Assembly: GCF_900109935.1 (NCBI RefSeq)
Contig: NZ_FOBV01000007.1
Span: 186,001-250,000, forward strand
Reading direction: 5' to 3'
From: Chryseobacterium taichungense
Lineage (GTDB): Bacteria; Bacteroidota; Bacteroidia; Flavobacteriales; Weeksellaceae
Length of the DNA stretch: 64,000 nucleotides
The notes beneath the pieces were generated by a model that was given only the letters and a program-made list of their open reading frames with translations, searched no databases and was not told where the DNA came from. The position numbers were made by a program, and so were the translations under genes. Shown in pieces: positions 16,526 through 26,390 of the stretch (positions are counted from its first letter, which is position 1; each line of letters opens with the position of its first letter).

Positions 16526-19456
16526 ATGAAAAAACAATTAACGTTGTTGGGAATGCTTTTTCTTTCAGGCATTTCTTTCGCGCAGACCGATCGTCTCTGG
16601 TCGCCGGGATCAGGAAAAGGAACTTCCGGGATCTTTGAAAACAAAAGCAATATTCTTAATCCTAAAATTTACAGCCTTGACATTAACGGATTAAAGAATG
16701 TTTTAGCCCGGGCGCCAAAAAGATTGGCTGCAGGAGAAAAATCAGAAATTATTATCTCCTTTCCAAATGCTGACGGAAAAATGGAAAACTTCAAGATCAG
16801 GGAAAATTCCAATTTCGATCCGCAGCTCGCCGCAAAATATCCTGATATTAAATCTTACGTAGGAGAAAGCCTGGAAAATCCGGATTCTACTGTATACTTC
16901 AGCATTTCACCATTAGGACTGTCGTCAATGGAAATCTACGGTAATAAGTCGGCAGTTTTTATTGAACCATATACTAAAGATCTTTCTACGTATATCGTTT
17001 ATAAAAAATCGGATAAAAAAGATGATCTTAATAAATTTGAATGTACTGTGCTTGATGTTGCGCAAAAAGGTGCTACAACTGCAAGTGACATCACTGCACG
17101 GCCTAATGCTGATGATGCGAAACTAAGAACTTTCAGACTTGCCCTGTCCTGTACAGGAGAATATACCGCGTACTTCGGTGGCACGAAAGCCAATGCATTA
17201 GCTGCCATGAATAACACGATGACACGCGTCAACGGTGTTTTTGAGAAAGACTTCTCTGCAAGAATGGTCTTGATTTCCAATAATGATGCGGTGATTTATA
17301 CAAGTGCTTCATCTGATCCCTACTCTTCGGCTTCCCAGATGAATAACTGGAATTCTCAATTACAGTCTACTTTGACTTCGGTTATTGGTGAAGCCAATTA
17401 TGACATAGGACATCTTTTCGGAGCTTCGGGAGGCGGAGGAAATGCAGGTTGTATCGGATGTGTATGTACAAATGGTTCTAAAGGAAGCGGCTACACCTCT
17501 CCGGCAGACGGAATTCCTTCAGGTGATAATTTTGATATCGACTATGTTGCCCACGAAATGGGACATCAGTTTGGAGGAAACCATACGTTTTCAATGAGCA
17601 ACGAAGGAACCGGAGCAAATATGGAGCCGGGATCAGGATCAACAATCATGGGATATGCAGGCATTACAAGTCAGGATATCCAGCCGCATTCTGATGCTTT
17701 CTTCCATGCGATCAGTATCCAGCAGATTACGAATAATATTAAAGCAAAAACTTGTCCCGTAAGCACAAATACGGGAAATTCAATCCCTACAGCCAATGCA
17801 GGATCAGATTATACCATACCGAAAGGAACACCGTTTATGCTAACCGGAACAGGAACGGATGCAAACGGAGATTCTTTAACTTATATCTGGGAGCAAATGG
17901 ATAATGCTTCTTCTTCCCAGACAGGGGCCAGTTCTGCAGCCAGTGCTACCAAATCTTCAGGACCAACTTTCAGATCATGGACGCCAACTGCTTCACCGGT
18001 AAGATATTTCCCAAGAATGGCTTCCGTGCTAGCCGGAGCAACAACAACTGCTGGTTCAGAGATTACTGTGGAAGCCTTATCTAATGTAGCCAGAACTTAT
18101 AACTTTAGATTTACGGTTCGCGACAACAGATCCGGAGGTTCAGGAAATAATTCAGATGATGCTGTAATCACTGTGAACGGAACGGCAGGTCCTTTCAGTG
18201 TAAGTTCACAGAATTCAGCAACAACCTACACGGGAGGAACCTCTCAAACCGTTACCTGGAACGTTGCAGGAACAACAGCAAATGGTGTAAATGCAGCGAA
18301 TGTTGATATTCTTTGGTCTACAGATTCCGGGAATACCTGGACTACTCTACTTGCCGGAACACCAAATGACGGCTCCCAGGCAGTAACGATTCCAAATTCA
18401 TCGACTTCAACGGGAAGGATTATGGTAAAAGGATCAAATCATATTTTCTTTGATGTGAATAATGCCAATATCACCGTAAATGCAGGCTCCGGAACGGTAG
18501 ACACCACAGCACCAACGGCTCCATCATTAGCCGCTTCAGGCACCACTTCTACAAGTACTAATCTTTCATGGTCTGGTGCAACGGATAATGTAGCGGTAAC
18601 TGGCTACGATGTTTATCAGGGATCTTCACTGATCGGTTCCACGGCATCAACATCTTACACCGTAACAAGCCTTACTCCTTCTACCACATACAGTTTCTCT
18701 GTAAGAGCGAAGGACGCAGCAGGAAATGTTTCTTCATCCAGCAATACCGTTAGTGTAACCACGCTTGCCGGAAGCACAGTTTCTTACTGCTCAGCTTCTG
18801 CCAATAATACGGCTGATGAAAGAATCGGAAATGTGAAATTCGGCTCTATTAACAATACTTCGACAGGAACTTCAGGTTATGAAAACTTTACGTCCGTTTC
18901 TACCAATGTGACTAGAGGAACAGCTTATACAATTTCCATAACTCCGGTGTGGACATCGACGGTTTACAGTGAAGCTTATGCTGTCTATATTGATTATAAC
19001 AGCGACGGAGATTTTACAGACAGCGGCGAACTGGCATGGTCAAAATCAGGTTCAACAACAAGTCCTGTAACAGGTTCAATTACGATACCTTCTACAGCAA
19101 CGTTGGGAAGCACAAGAATGAGGGTAATGATGCAGTATAGCTCTGTTCCTTCGTCATCATGTGGCACTTACACCTACGGACAGGTAGAAGATTATACTTT
19201 AAATATCGTATCATCCGGAAGGAATGAAATGGGTACAAAAGATCTTCTGACAGATATTAAGCTGTATCCTAATCCTGTAAAAGACATTTTATATATCTCA
19301 AATACGACGGCAGAAGATTACAAAATCTTCGATATGGGTGGAAAACTAATTAATTCAGGAAAACTTGAAAGAGGCTCTGTGAATGTAAGCAGTCTTATCA
19401 AAGGTGCTTATTTGATTCAGATCGGAGAAACTTCCAAGAGATTCATTAAAAACTAA
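16526..19456 (+). CDS. Secreted reprolysin-like zinc metallopeptidase with FnIII, GEVED and T9SS sorting domains
   Basis: This is a 976-residue secreted peptidase. A signal peptide (MKKQLTLLGMLFLSGISFAQ) ends near residue 20, and a propeptide-like region follows to about residue 190. The catalytic domain contains HEMGHQFGGNHTF (residues 343-355), the HExxHxxGxxH zinc site of metzincins, followed by a Met-turn candidate SGSTIMGYAG. Then come Ig/PKD-like regions, a fibronectin type III domain (about 659-748), a GEVED domain (about 753-895, with YIDYNSDGDF and GQVEDYTL) and a C-terminal type IX secretion sorting domain from about 907 (IKLYPNPVKDILYISN). It is therefore probably exported through T9SS and attached or released at the surface, to degrade proteins. 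The substrate is unknown. It is monocistronic. Confidence 0.92.
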   Translation: MKKQLTLLGMLFLSGISFAQTDRLWSPGSGKGTSGIFENKSNILNPKIYSLDINGLKNVLARAPKRLAAGEKSEIIISFPNADGKMENFKIRENSNFDPQLAAKYPDIKSYVGESLENPDSTVYFSISPLGLSSMEIYGNKSAVFIEPYTKDLSTYIVYKKSDKKDDLNKFECTVLDVAQKGATTASDITARPNADDAKLRTFRLALSCTGEYTAYFGGTKANALAAMNNTMTRVNGVFEKDFSARMVLISNNDAVIYTSASSDPYSSASQMNNWNSQLQSTLTSVIGEANYDIGHLFGASGGGGNAGCIGCVCTNGSKGSGYTSPADGIPSGDNFDIDYVAHEMGHQFGGNHTFSMSNEGTGANMEPGSGSTIMGYAGITSQDIQPHSDAFFHAISIQQITNNIKAKTCPVSTNTGNSIPTANAGSDYTIPKGTPFMLTGTGTDANGDSLTYIWEQMDNASSSQTGASSAASATKSSGPTFRSWTPTASPVRYFPRMASVLAGATTTAGSEITVEALSNVARTYNFRFTVRDNRSGGSGNNSDDAVITVNGTAGPFSVSSQNSATTYTGGTSQTVTWNVAGTTANGVNAANVDILWSTDSGNTWTTLLAGTPNDGSQAVTIPNSSTSTGRIMVKGSNHIFFDVNNANITVNAGSGTVDTTAPTAPSLAASGTTSTSTNLSWSGATDNVAVTGYDVYQGSSLIGSTASTSYTVTSLTPSTTYSFSVRAKDAAGNVSSSSNTVSVTTLAGSTVSYCSASANNTADERIGNVKFGSINNTSTGTSGYENFTSVSTNVTRGTAYTISITPVWTSTVYSEAYAVYIDYNSDGDFTDSGELAWSKSGSTTSPVTGSITIPSTATLGSTRMRVMMQYSSVPSSSCGTYTYGQVEDYTLNIVSSGRNEMGTKDLLTDIKLYPNPVKDILYISNTTAEDYKIFDMGGKLINSGKLERGSVNVSSLIKGAYLIQIGETSKRFIKN

Positions 19457-19476
19457 TAGCTGATTCAATTAAACCG

Positions 19477-19510
19477 AAAGGCTGTCCGGAAACGTGCAGT
19501 CTTTTTTTTA
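19477..19510 (+). terminator. Terminator of the metallopeptidase gene
   Basis: The stem AAAGGCTG (19477-19484) with CAGTCTTT (19497-19504), one wobble pair, is followed by a T run. It is close in sequence to the terminator at 14557. Confidence 0.75.
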
Positions 19511-19650
19511 CGGGCAATAGTGATAAATAATAAATGATATTTCTTTAATGATTAAAAAATAAAAATTCACGATTGACAATTGACAACGAATCATTTTCAT
19601 TAAATCGTAAAAACCTAAGTCATGAATCCATATTTCTGAAACCTTATTTT

Positions 19651-19658
19651 TATATTTG
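19651..19658 (+). promoter_or_regulatory. -7 promoter element of the MazG-like gene
   Basis: TATATTTG matches TAnnTTTG and lies 18 bases before the start codon. The -33 region has only a weak TTTCTG. Confidence 0.45.
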
Positions 19659-19676
19659 CGTAAATAAAAAATATTC

Positions 19677-20144
19677 ATGGATAAAATTGACAGTCTGAAC
19701 CAGGTAGCAGAATTCCACACCACTTTTAAAGCCCCAATTTTGGAAACTCCGCAGATTCCTTCACCGGAAAGATGCAATCTTCGTGTCGAGCTTTTACAAG
19801 AGGAACTTAATGAGCTTAAACAGGCCATTGCCGATAATAATATCGTGGAAATTGCCGATGCATTGTGTGATCTGCAGTATGTTTTAAGTGGCGCCGTTCT
19901 GGAATTCGGACTTGGCAATAAATTTGTAGAACTGTTCGATGAGGTTCAGCGTTCAAACATGTCAAAGGCATGTGACAATGAAGAGCAGGCGCAGGAAACC
20001 GTTGAATTTTACAAAGCAAAAGATGTAGAATCATTTTATGAAAAATCAGGTGAAAAATATAATGTTTACAGAAAAGCAGATCATAAAGTTCTGAAAAACA
20101 AATATTATTCTCCTGCCGATTTGAAGACAATTATTGAAAAATAG
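19677..20144 (+). CDS. Nucleoside triphosphate pyrophosphohydrolase family protein (MazG-like)
   Basis: This 155-residue all-alpha NTP pyrophosphohydrolase has the metal-binding pattern of the MazG/HisE superfamily: LRVELLQEELNELKQAI (about residues 40-56) and, after a turn, EIADALCDLQYVLSGAV (about 62-78). The enzyme class hydrolyses nucleoside triphosphates to monophosphate and pyrophosphate, often as house-cleaning of damaged nucleotides. The exact substrate is not known. It starts a small operon with the next genes: its stop codon lies one base before the start of the thioredoxin-like gene. Confidence 0.82.
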   Translation: MDKIDSLNQVAEFHTTFKAPILETPQIPSPERCNLRVELLQEELNELKQAIADNNIVEIADALCDLQYVLSGAVLEFGLGNKFVELFDEVQRSNMSKACDNEEQAQETVEFYKAKDVESFYEKSGEKYNVYRKADHKVLKNKYYSPADLKTIIEK

Positions 20145-20145
20145 C

Positions 20146-20712
20146 ATGAAAAAAATTATTAAGAGCATTCTCACTATCTCCGTTCTATTTTTTACAGCTC
20201 AGCAGCTTAGTGCACAAAAAGTTGTAGTAGGACGTGAAGTGGAAACAACCGATGACGGTAAAATGCTTCTGGGAAATCAGTTAAAAGCAAAATTCCTCGA
20301 AGCTCCCTATTCTGACTGGTATGTTAAAGAACATGATGAATATGCACTGGATCAGAAAGCAATCAGTGAACTTAAAAAAGATAAAATAAATTCTTACAGC
20401 ATAACTGTTTTTATGGGAACGTGGTGCGAAGACAGCCACAGGGATTTTCCAAGACTGATGAAAATCCTGGAGGAAGTAAAATATCCTGAAAGCAAGCTGA
20501 CGATCATTGCTGTAAACCGCAAAAAGGAATCACCTACGGGTGATGAGGTTCGTTACAACATTCAGAAAGTCCCGACAATTATTCTGGAAAGATATGGTAA
20601 AGAAGTCGGAAGAATCATAGAAATGCCGACCACGGGCTATATTGAAAGAGATTTGGTTGAAATATTGAAAAAAGACGACCAATCCGTAATCAAAGAAATT
20701 TTTAATAAATAA
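20146..20712 (+). CDS. Secreted/periplasmic thioredoxin-like protein with a single cysteine
   Basis: This 188-residue protein has a signal peptide (MKKIIKSILTISVLFFTAQQLSAQ) and a thioredoxin fold: SITVFMGTWCEDSHRDFPRLMKIL near residues 85-110, then TIIAVNRKK and the cis-Pro region VPTIIL near 142. The active site reads WCEDS, so the second Cys of the usual CxxC is replaced. Ordinary disulfide exchange is therefore doubtful, while a monothiol role is possible. The start at 20146 is chosen because the signal peptide begins there; an upstream TTG adds only three residues. It is packed tightly between the MazG-like gene and the DUF4230 gene. Confidence 0.8.
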   Translation: MKKIIKSILTISVLFFTAQQLSAQKVVVGREVETTDDGKMLLGNQLKAKFLEAPYSDWYVKEHDEYALDQKAISELKKDKINSYSITVFMGTWCEDSHRDFPRLMKILEEVKYPESKLTIIAVNRKKESPTGDEVRYNIQKVPTIILERYGKEVGRIIEMPTTGYIERDLVEILKKDDQSVIKEIFNK

Positions 20713-20715
20713 GTA

Positions 20716-21321
20716 TTGAGGAACTTAAAAATAATACTACCCTTTCTTGCAGGAGTCGTTTTGATGATTATCCTGTTTTTCAGTTTCAGATCCTGTTTTA
20801 ATCCTGCCGAGAAAACTGAAAAATCAGATTATTATATCCTGACCAATCAGATTTCAAAGATGAATAAAATGGTTGTTCTTGAGCAGAACACTTCATCAAT
20901 GCAAAAGACAAAAATGGGATATGAATTTTTCGGAAAAGAAGTTTCCAGCAACAGTATCATTACGTATACCAAAACCAATGCGCAGGTTTCTTATGATCTT
21001 AATAAGATGAAAATGGAAGTGGATTCTGTTAACAAAAAACTGATTATTACAGAATTACCCGAAGCAGAAATAAGAATCACCCCAAGCGTTGAAATTCAGT
21101 CTCTTGATGATTCCTTTTTTAACAGGATCTCTGAAAAGGATATTAAAAATGTAACGCAGAAAGCTAAAATTACAGCAACCAATTCCATCGACCAGAACCG
21201 ACTGAGAAATGAAGGTCGCCAGCAATTAATGGAAAATCTCAATTCAATATTCGTTTTGGCAAAGGCTTTGAATTACAAGATAGAAGACCAGACAGGAAAG
21301 CTGGGTATTTTAAAATTGTAA
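20716..21321 (+). CDS. DUF4230 family membrane-anchored protein
   Basis: This 201-residue protein has one N-terminal membrane segment (ILPFLAGVVLMIILFFSF) and a soluble domain that fits DUF4230, with VVLEQNTSSMQ, a run of beta strands and a C-terminal ARNQGRQQL-like segment (here NEGRQQLMENLNSIFVLAKA). The function of the family is unknown. The start is a TTG at 20716, three bases after the stop of the upstream gene; no ATG is near. Confidence 0.78.
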   Translation: MRNLKIILPFLAGVVLMIILFFSFRSCFNPAEKTEKSDYYILTNQISKMNKMVVLEQNTSSMQKTKMGYEFFGKEVSSNSIITYTKTNAQVSYDLNKMKMEVDSVNKKLIITELPEAEIRITPSVEIQSLDDSFFNRISEKDIKNVTQKAKITATNSIDQNRLRNEGRQQLMENLNSIFVLAKALNYKIEDQTGKLGILKL

Positions 21322-21332
21322 ATTTAAAGGCT

Positions 21333-21521
21333 ATGGATCCGCAAGAAAAAAACAAAAAAGAAGAGCCGGCAAATGCTGCCGAAATAAAAAAACAAAATCA
21401 GGATTTTCCGAATATTCCTGCATCATCAAAAAAGACAAATCCGTCTGATGTAGATAAGGAAGACGTTCAGAAATCTTCACAAAATAATAAATCCGGAAAA
21501 ACTGATAATACGGAAGAATAA
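21333..21521 (+). CDS. Small hydrophilic protein of unknown function
   Basis: This 62-residue frame starts 11 bases after the DUF4230 gene and ends directly before a strong terminator, so its position supports a real last gene of the operon. The sequence is almost wholly charged and polar (K, E, N, S, D, P) with no hydrophobic core, which suggests a disordered protein. I do not recognise a family. Confidence 0.5.
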   Translation: MDPQEKNKKEEPANAAEIKKQNQDFPNIPASSKKTNPSDVDKEDVQKSSQNNKSGKTDNTEE

Positions 21522-21522
21522 T

Positions 21523-21557
21523 AAAAAGGTTCTGCTTCATTGAAGCGGAACCTTTTT
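21523..21557 (+). terminator. Terminator of the MazG/DUF4230 operon
   Basis: A long stem AAAAAGGTTCtGCTTCA pairs with TGAAGCgGAACCTTTTT, with one wobble-type position, and ends in a T run. It closes the operon. Confidence 0.85.
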
Positions 21558-21668
21558 CAGAAAAAAAATATACAAATAAAAATCAAACCGTAAGAAATTC
21601 GCTCCGCTATATGAATTTTATGGACTCTTTACTACTTATCTAATTGCAGCGAAGCGAAATTTATGATG

Positions 21669-22790
21669 TCAAACAATGGTAGATTTTCCGAGCTTTACAT
21701 TTTCAAAATTGTAATAAGATTTCTCGGAATAAGTAATAAAATCTGCAATAAAACTTCCCACTTCACCAGTCGAATAAGGTTGTTCTGCATTCAGATCTAC
21801 CGTTACATATTTATTTTCAATAGCATGTTCTACAGACTGTCTTAATTTTTCCGCAGCCTGGTCGAGTTTCAAATAATCAAGCATCATTGCTGTACTCAAA
21901 ATAGAAGCAATCGGGTTGGCAATTCCTTTGCCTTTTGCCTGGGGATAAGAACCGTGAATAGGCTCAAATAAAGCATTACCATTCCCTATCGAAGCGGAAG
22001 GCAACAAACCGATAGACCCACCAATCACACTCGCTTCGTCCGATATAATATCACCAAACATGTTTTCTGTTACGATTACATCAAACTGTTTTGGATTTAA
22101 AATCAATTGCATGGCGGCATTATCAACAAACATAAAATCCAGTTCCACTTCAGGGTATTCTGTAGCGATTTCTTTACAGACTTTTCTCCACAGCCTTGAA
22201 GTATCTAAAACATTGGCTTTATCAATTAATGTCAACTTTTTTCTGCGCTTTTGTGCTTCCTGAAAAGCCATGTGAACAATCGGGGAAATTTCATCACGGT
22301 TGTACTTACAAATGTCGTAAGCGTAACCGGCTTCGTCATCGGTAAATTTTTCACCAAAATAAATTCCACTCACCAGTTCCCTGAAAATCTGAATATCAGT
22401 TCCTTCAATAATCTCTTTTTTTAAAGGACTCTTCTCAATCAGAGAGCTGTATGTTTTCAGAGGTCTTATATTTGCAAAAAGTCCAAGCTCTTTACGAAGT
22501 TTCAGCAAACCTTGTTCAGGGCGAACTTTTGCGTCAGGATTATTATCAAAAGACGGATCTCCGATAGCTCCGAAAAGAACTGCATCGGATTCTTTGCAGA
22601 TTTGCAGTGTTTCATCCGGCAAAGGATTTCCTGTTTTATAAATCGCTTCAGCACCCATTAATCCGTATTTAAACTCGAATTTATAATGAAAGGCTTCAGC
22701 TATTGCTTCCAAGATTTTAATACTCTCTCCTACGACTTCCGGCCCGATTCCGTCTCCCGGAAGAACTGCTATTTTAAAGTTAGTTTTCAT
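21669..22790 (-). CDS. leuB: 3-isopropylmalate dehydrogenase
   Basis: This 373-residue enzyme catalyses the NAD-dependent oxidative decarboxylation of 3-isopropylmalate in leucine biosynthesis. It begins [17 protein letters not shown] and contains the family motif [25 protein letters not shown] (from about residue 242), with the metal-binding Asp residues, and later [18 protein letters not shown]. The length is standard. It is the last gene of the leu operon and overlaps leuD by 11 bases. Confidence 0.97.
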   Translation of the reverse strand: MKTNFKIAVLPGDGIGPEVVGESIKILEAIAEAFHYKFEFKYGLMGAEAIYKTGNPLPDETLQICKESDAVLFGAIGDPSFDNNPDAKVRPEQGLLKLRKELGLFANIRPLKTYSSLIEKSPLKKEIIEGTDIQIFRELVSGIYFGEKFTDDEAGYAYDICKYNRDEISPIVHMAFQEAQKRRKKLTLIDKANVLDTSRLWRKVCKEIATEYPEVELDFMFVDNAAMQLILNPKQFDVIVTENMFGDIISDEASVIGGSIGLLPSASIGNGNALFEPIHGSYPQAKGKGIANPIASILSTAMMLDYLKLDQAAEKLRQSVEHAIENKYVTVDLNAEQPYSTGEVGSFIADFITYSEKSYYNFENVKLGKSTIV

Positions 22791-23379
22791 ATACTTTTTG
22801 TGTTTTTAATTCAAATTCCTGAATTGCCTGCTTTCTACTGATCAAAAAATCAATATCATCATAGCCATTCATCAGGCATATTTTTTTATAAGAATCAATT
22901 TCAAAACTTTCTGTTTTGTCATTAAAAGTAATTGTTTGTTTTTCAACGTCCACCAGAATTTCTTTTTCAGGATTTTCCGTGATTCCGCTTAGAATTTCTT
23001 TTAAAAAATCTTCAGAAACTTTTACAGGTAACAAGCCATTATTCAATGCATTACCTTTGAAAATATCAGCAAAGAAGCTGGAAACGACTACTTTAAATCC
23101 ATAATCTGTTAAAGACCACGCTGCATGCTCCCGACTGCTTCCGCAACCGAAATTGTTTCCTGCAATGAGAATTTCACCGCTGTATTTAGGATTGTTCAGC
23201 ACAAAATCAGGATTGGGCTCGTTTGTATGAACATTGTATCTCCAGTCTCTGAAAAGATTATTTCCAAAGCCTTTTTTATCAATACTTTTTAAAAACCTGG
23301 CCGGAATGATCTGATCCGTATCTATGTTTTCTACCGGCAAAGGAATCGCCGTGGATTTTATTGTGATTAATTTTTGCAT
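22780..23379 (-). CDS. leuD: 3-isopropylmalate dehydratase small subunit
   Basis: This 199-residue small subunit of isopropylmalate isomerase forms the active enzyme with LeuC. The diagnostic swivelling-domain motifs are [14 protein letters not shown] (residues about 19-32) and [17 protein letters not shown] (about 73-89). It lies downstream of leuC after a 288-base gap that carries repeat DNA, and overlaps leuB. Confidence 0.97.
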   Translation of the reverse strand: MQKLITIKSTAIPLPVENIDTDQIIPARFLKSIDKKGFGNNLFRDWRYNVHTNEPNPDFVLNNPKYSGEILIAGNNFGCGSSREHAAWSLTDYGFKVVVSSFFADIFKGNALNNGLLPVKVSEDFLKEILSGITENPEKEILVDVEKQTITFNDKTESFEIDSYKKICLMNGYDDIDFLISRKQAIQEFELKTQKVYEN

Positions 23380-23419
23380 TTTTTTAGCTAAATAGTTTTA
23401 ATTATTCTTTATTTTTCAG

Positions 23420-23504
23420 GAGCTTTGTCCCGCTATCCACTCATACTCCTCGCTCCATAGCTTTTGTCTTCACTTGCTGCGGGGTAACCGTTTCTATCGG
23501 GGCT
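23420..23504. repeat. Intergenic repeat element inside the leu operon
   Basis: This block runs from AGCTTTGTCCCGCTATCC to CTATCGGGGCTA and is richer in GC than its surroundings. The wording resembles an intergenic element I recall from several Flavobacteriia. It separates leuC from leuD, which would otherwise be adjacent. The copy number in the genome is unknown. Confidence 0.45.
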
Positions 23505-23606
23505 AGAAAAGTGAACGGTTTTCACTTTGTGAGTCAATAGTAAATTGTTTAAAACATTAAAATAAACATTTGACTATTCACCGTTGACTATTGACTTATG
23601 TAATAA

Positions 23607-23647
23607 AATTCACCATTGATAATTCACCATTGATAATTCACTTACGA
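23607..23647. repeat. 14-bp direct tandem repeat
   Basis: AATTCACCATTGAT occurs twice head to tail (23607-23620 and 23621-23634), and a third partial copy begins AATTCACT. Related words (TTCACCGTTGACTATTGAC) lie just upstream. The function is unknown. Confidence 0.7.
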
Positions 23648-23667
23648 AGTAAAATTCACTCGTACCA

Positions 23668-25047
23668 TCAGTTTTCAAAGACCGAAATTTTCCCTTCGAT
23701 AGCAACTTTTGCGGCAGTTAAAGGACTTGCTAATATTGTTCTTGCTCCCTGTCCTTGTCTTCCTTCAAAATTTCTGTTAGAAGTCGAAACACAATATTCA
23801 CCTTCCGGAATTTTATCATCATTCATTGCTAAACATGCGGAGCATCCCGGCTGTCTTATTTGGAAACCTGCCTCGTTAAAAATTTTATCCAGGCCTTCTT
23901 CAAAAATCTGTTTTACAACCTGTTGTGACCCCGGAACAATTAAAGCCTGTACATGTTCTGATTTATGCTTACCTTTAATATAATGTGCCGCCGAACGGAA
24001 ATCTTCGATTCTTGCATTGGTGCAGCTTCCGATAAAAACATAATTCACTTTGATATCAGAAAGCGCCTGGCCTGCTTTTAAACCCATGTATTTCAGTGCC
24101 TTTTCCTCAGAATCATTCTGTGGAACAGGAATATTCTGACTGATCGAAATTCCCATTCCCGGATTTGTTCCGTATGTCACCATCGGATAAATTTCAGAAG
24201 CGTCAAATGTAAACTCTGTATCGAAAATCGCTCCGTCATCTGTTTTCAGCGTTTTCCAGTACTCCAATTTTTCCTGCCATTCTTCGCCTTCCGGTGCAAA
24301 TGTTCTTCCTTTGACATAACTGAAAGTGGTTTCATCCGGTGCGATCATTCCGCCGCGGGCTCCCATTTCAATGCTCATATTGCAGACGGTCATCCTTCCT
24401 TCCATCGACATTTCTTCAAAAACATTTCCGGCATATTCGCAGAAATATCCCGTTCCGCCATCGGTTCCGACTTTAGAAATGATATAGAGAATTACATCTT
24501 TTGGCTGAACGTTTTTATTTAATTTCCCATTTACGGTAATTCTCATAGATTTTGGTTTATTCAGCAGTAAACACTGGCTTGCAAAAACCTGTGCTACCTG
24601 GCTTGTACCAATTCCGAAGGCAATAGACCCAAAAGCTCCGTGTGTTGAAGTATGGCTGTCTCCGCAGACAATACTCATTCCCGGCTGTGTAATTCCCAGT
24701 TCCGGGGCAATGATGTGAACGATCCCCTGATAAGGATGACCCAAACCATACAGTTCAATATTGTTTTTTTTGCAATTTTCTGTAAGCTGTTGAACCTGGT
24801 TTCTGGAAGACTCGTCGCGTATTGGCTTATCCTGATCCCATGTGGGAACATTATGGTCAGCTGTAGCAACAATCTGTTGTGGCCTGAAAACTTCCAGGTT
24901 TCGTGATTCCAGTTCTGCAAAAGCCTGTGGGCTTGTTACTTCATGGATCAGATGTTTGTCAATATATATAATTTGAGGTCCGTCGGGCACAGTTTCCACA
25001 ACATGAGCGTCCCAGACTTTATCAAAAAGTGTTTTATTATTATTCAT
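23668..25047 (-). CDS. leuC: 3-isopropylmalate dehydratase large subunit
   Basis: This 459-residue iron-sulfur enzyme is the large subunit of isopropylmalate isomerase, of the aconitase superfamily. The [4Fe-4S] cysteines are in [14 protein letters not shown] and GCSACLAMN. The conserved [22 protein letters not shown] stretch lies near residue 128. It is located 31 bases after leuA. Confidence 0.97.
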   Translation of the reverse strand: MNNNKTLFDKVWDAHVVETVPDGPQIIYIDKHLIHEVTSPQAFAELESRNLEVFRPQQIVATADHNVPTWDQDKPIRDESSRNQVQQLTENCKKNNIELYGLGHPYQGIVHIIAPELGITQPGMSIVCGDSHTSTHGAFGSIAFGIGTSQVAQVFASQCLLLNKPKSMRITVNGKLNKNVQPKDVILYIISKVGTDGGTGYFCEYAGNVFEEMSMEGRMTVCNMSIEMGARGGMIAPDETTFSYVKGRTFAPEGEEWQEKLEYWKTLKTDDGAIFDTEFTFDASEIYPMVTYGTNPGMGISISQNIPVPQNDSEEKALKYMGLKAGQALSDIKVNYVFIGSCTNARIEDFRSAAHYIKGKHKSEHVQALIVPGSQQVVKQIFEEGLDKIFNEAGFQIRQPGCSACLAMNDDKIPEGEYCVSTSNRNFEGRQGQGARTILASPLTAAKVAIEGKISVFEN

Positions 25048-25078
25048 TTTATTTTATATCTAAAAGAAAATCAATCCT

Positions 25079-26242
25079 CTACCCTATCTTTTTTGTTACT
25101 TTATCAATAATTAAACTTAAATCATCATTATTGACTTCCTTTTTATGGTCAGCTATCTTAAGAAATTCCTGATATAAAAAATCAAGCTCATTTTTAGTAA
25201 CATCAAAACCGATATTTTTGAATCGGTACGCGAGTGCTGAACGTCCGCTTCTTGCTGTAAGAATAATCGATGAAGCATTTACGCCCACCTCCGAAGGATC
25301 GATAATCTCGTAAGTTTCCCTGTTTTTGATAACACCATCCTGGTGAATTCCCGAACTGTGAGCGAAAGCATTGGCTCCCACGATAGCTTTATTCGGCTGC
25401 ACGGGCATTCCCATAAGATCAGACACCAAAACACTCATAGCGTTGAGCATTTTGGAGTTGACCTCTGTGTATAATTTTAAATTTTTATGTTGTTTAAGAA
25501 TCATGACAACTTCTTCCAGAGCGGTATTTCCTGCTCTTTCTCCAAGTCCGTTGATGGTGCACTCTATCTGTCTTGCCCCATTAATTACCCCCGAAATTGA
25601 ATTGGCTGTGGCCAGTCCAAGATCATTATGACAGTGGCAGGATAAAACCGCCTTTTCAATTCCTTTTACGTTTTCTTTTAAATATTTTATTTTTTCTCCG
25701 TATTCTTCAGGAAGACAATACCCTGTTGTATCAGGAATATTAAGAACTGTTGCTCCGGCTTTGATGGCTTCTTCGCAAACTTTCGCAAGATAATCATTGT
25801 CGGTTCTTCCGGCGTCTTCGGCATAAAATTCCACATCTTCCACGAAAGTTTTGGCATATTTTACAGCCTGAACGGCTCTTTCGATAATATCTTCTCTGTT
25901 GGAGTTGAATTTGTATTTGATATGAGAATCTGAAGTTCCGATTCCTGTATGGATTCTTGGTCTTTTGGCGTATTTCAGTGCTTCGGCAGCAGCCTCGATA
26001 TCTTTTTGGTTAGCTCTTGTCAGCCCGCATACTTTTGCATTTTTTACTAATTTTGAAATTTCTGAAACGGAATGAAAATCTCCCGGACTGGAAATAGGAA
26101 ATCCCGCTTCAATGATGTCTACACCAAGCTCATCGAGTTTTTCCGCAATCGCTAATTTCTGTTCCGTATTGAGTTTGCAACCCGGAACCTGCTCTCCGTC
26201 CCGTAGTGTGGTATCAAAAATTTCAACTTTTTCGGAATTCAT
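25079..26242 (-). CDS. leuA: 2-isopropylmalate synthase, short form without regulatory domain
   Basis: This 387-residue enzyme condenses acetyl-CoA with 2-oxoisovalerate, the first leucine-specific step. The HMGL-type TIM barrel starts with [13 protein letters not shown] (about residues 9-21), and the metal-binding [16 protein letters not shown] follows near residue 200. Then comes only the short linker region with [13 protein letters not shown]. The C-terminal LeuA dimer domain, which binds leucine in the usual enzyme of about 510 residues, is missing. Leucine feedback by that domain is therefore unlikely. A homocitrate or citramalate synthase of the same superfamily cannot be fully excluded, but the leuCDB context supports LeuA. 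Confidence 0.92.
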   Translation of the reverse strand: MNSEKVEIFDTTLRDGEQVPGCKLNTEQKLAIAEKLDELGVDIIEAGFPISSPGDFHSVSEISKLVKNAKVCGLTRANQKDIEAAAEALKYAKRPRIHTGIGTSDSHIKYKFNSNREDIIERAVQAVKYAKTFVEDVEFYAEDAGRTDNDYLAKVCEEAIKAGATVLNIPDTTGYCLPEEYGEKIKYLKENVKGIEKAVLSCHCHNDLGLATANSISGVINGARQIECTINGLGERAGNTALEEVVMILKQHKNLKLYTEVNSKMLNAMSVLVSDLMGMPVQPNKAIVGANAFAHSSGIHQDGVIKNRETYEIIDPSEVGVNASSIILTARSGRSALAYRFKNIGFDVTKNELDFLYQEFLKIADHKKEVNNDDLSLIIDKVTKKIG

Positions 26243-26269
26243 AATGAAGTTTTTTACTTAATTTTGAAT

Positions 26270-26277
26270 CAAAACTA
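26270..26277 (-). promoter_or_regulatory. -7 promoter element of the leu operon
   Basis: The minus strand reads TAGTTTTG, a TAnnTTTG match, 28 bases before the leuA start. No clear -33 box is visible. There is no leucine-rich leader peptide in this region. Confidence 0.4.
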
Positions 26278-26390
26278 GAAAGATGAAACGTTTAGTCTTT
26301 ATTGTTTTTAATAAAAATTACAATACTCAAAATATTGAAATTTGAATTTAATTATTTGTTTATCAGTATTTTAATTTATAAAAATTTACA

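Noticed and set aside
19508..19918. 136-codon frame on the minus strand
   Set aside because: It overlaps the well-supported MazG-like gene on the other strand and has no recognisable content.
26243..26390. Possible leucine leader peptide before leuA
   Set aside because: No short frame with a block of Leu codons and no terminator hairpin is present there.
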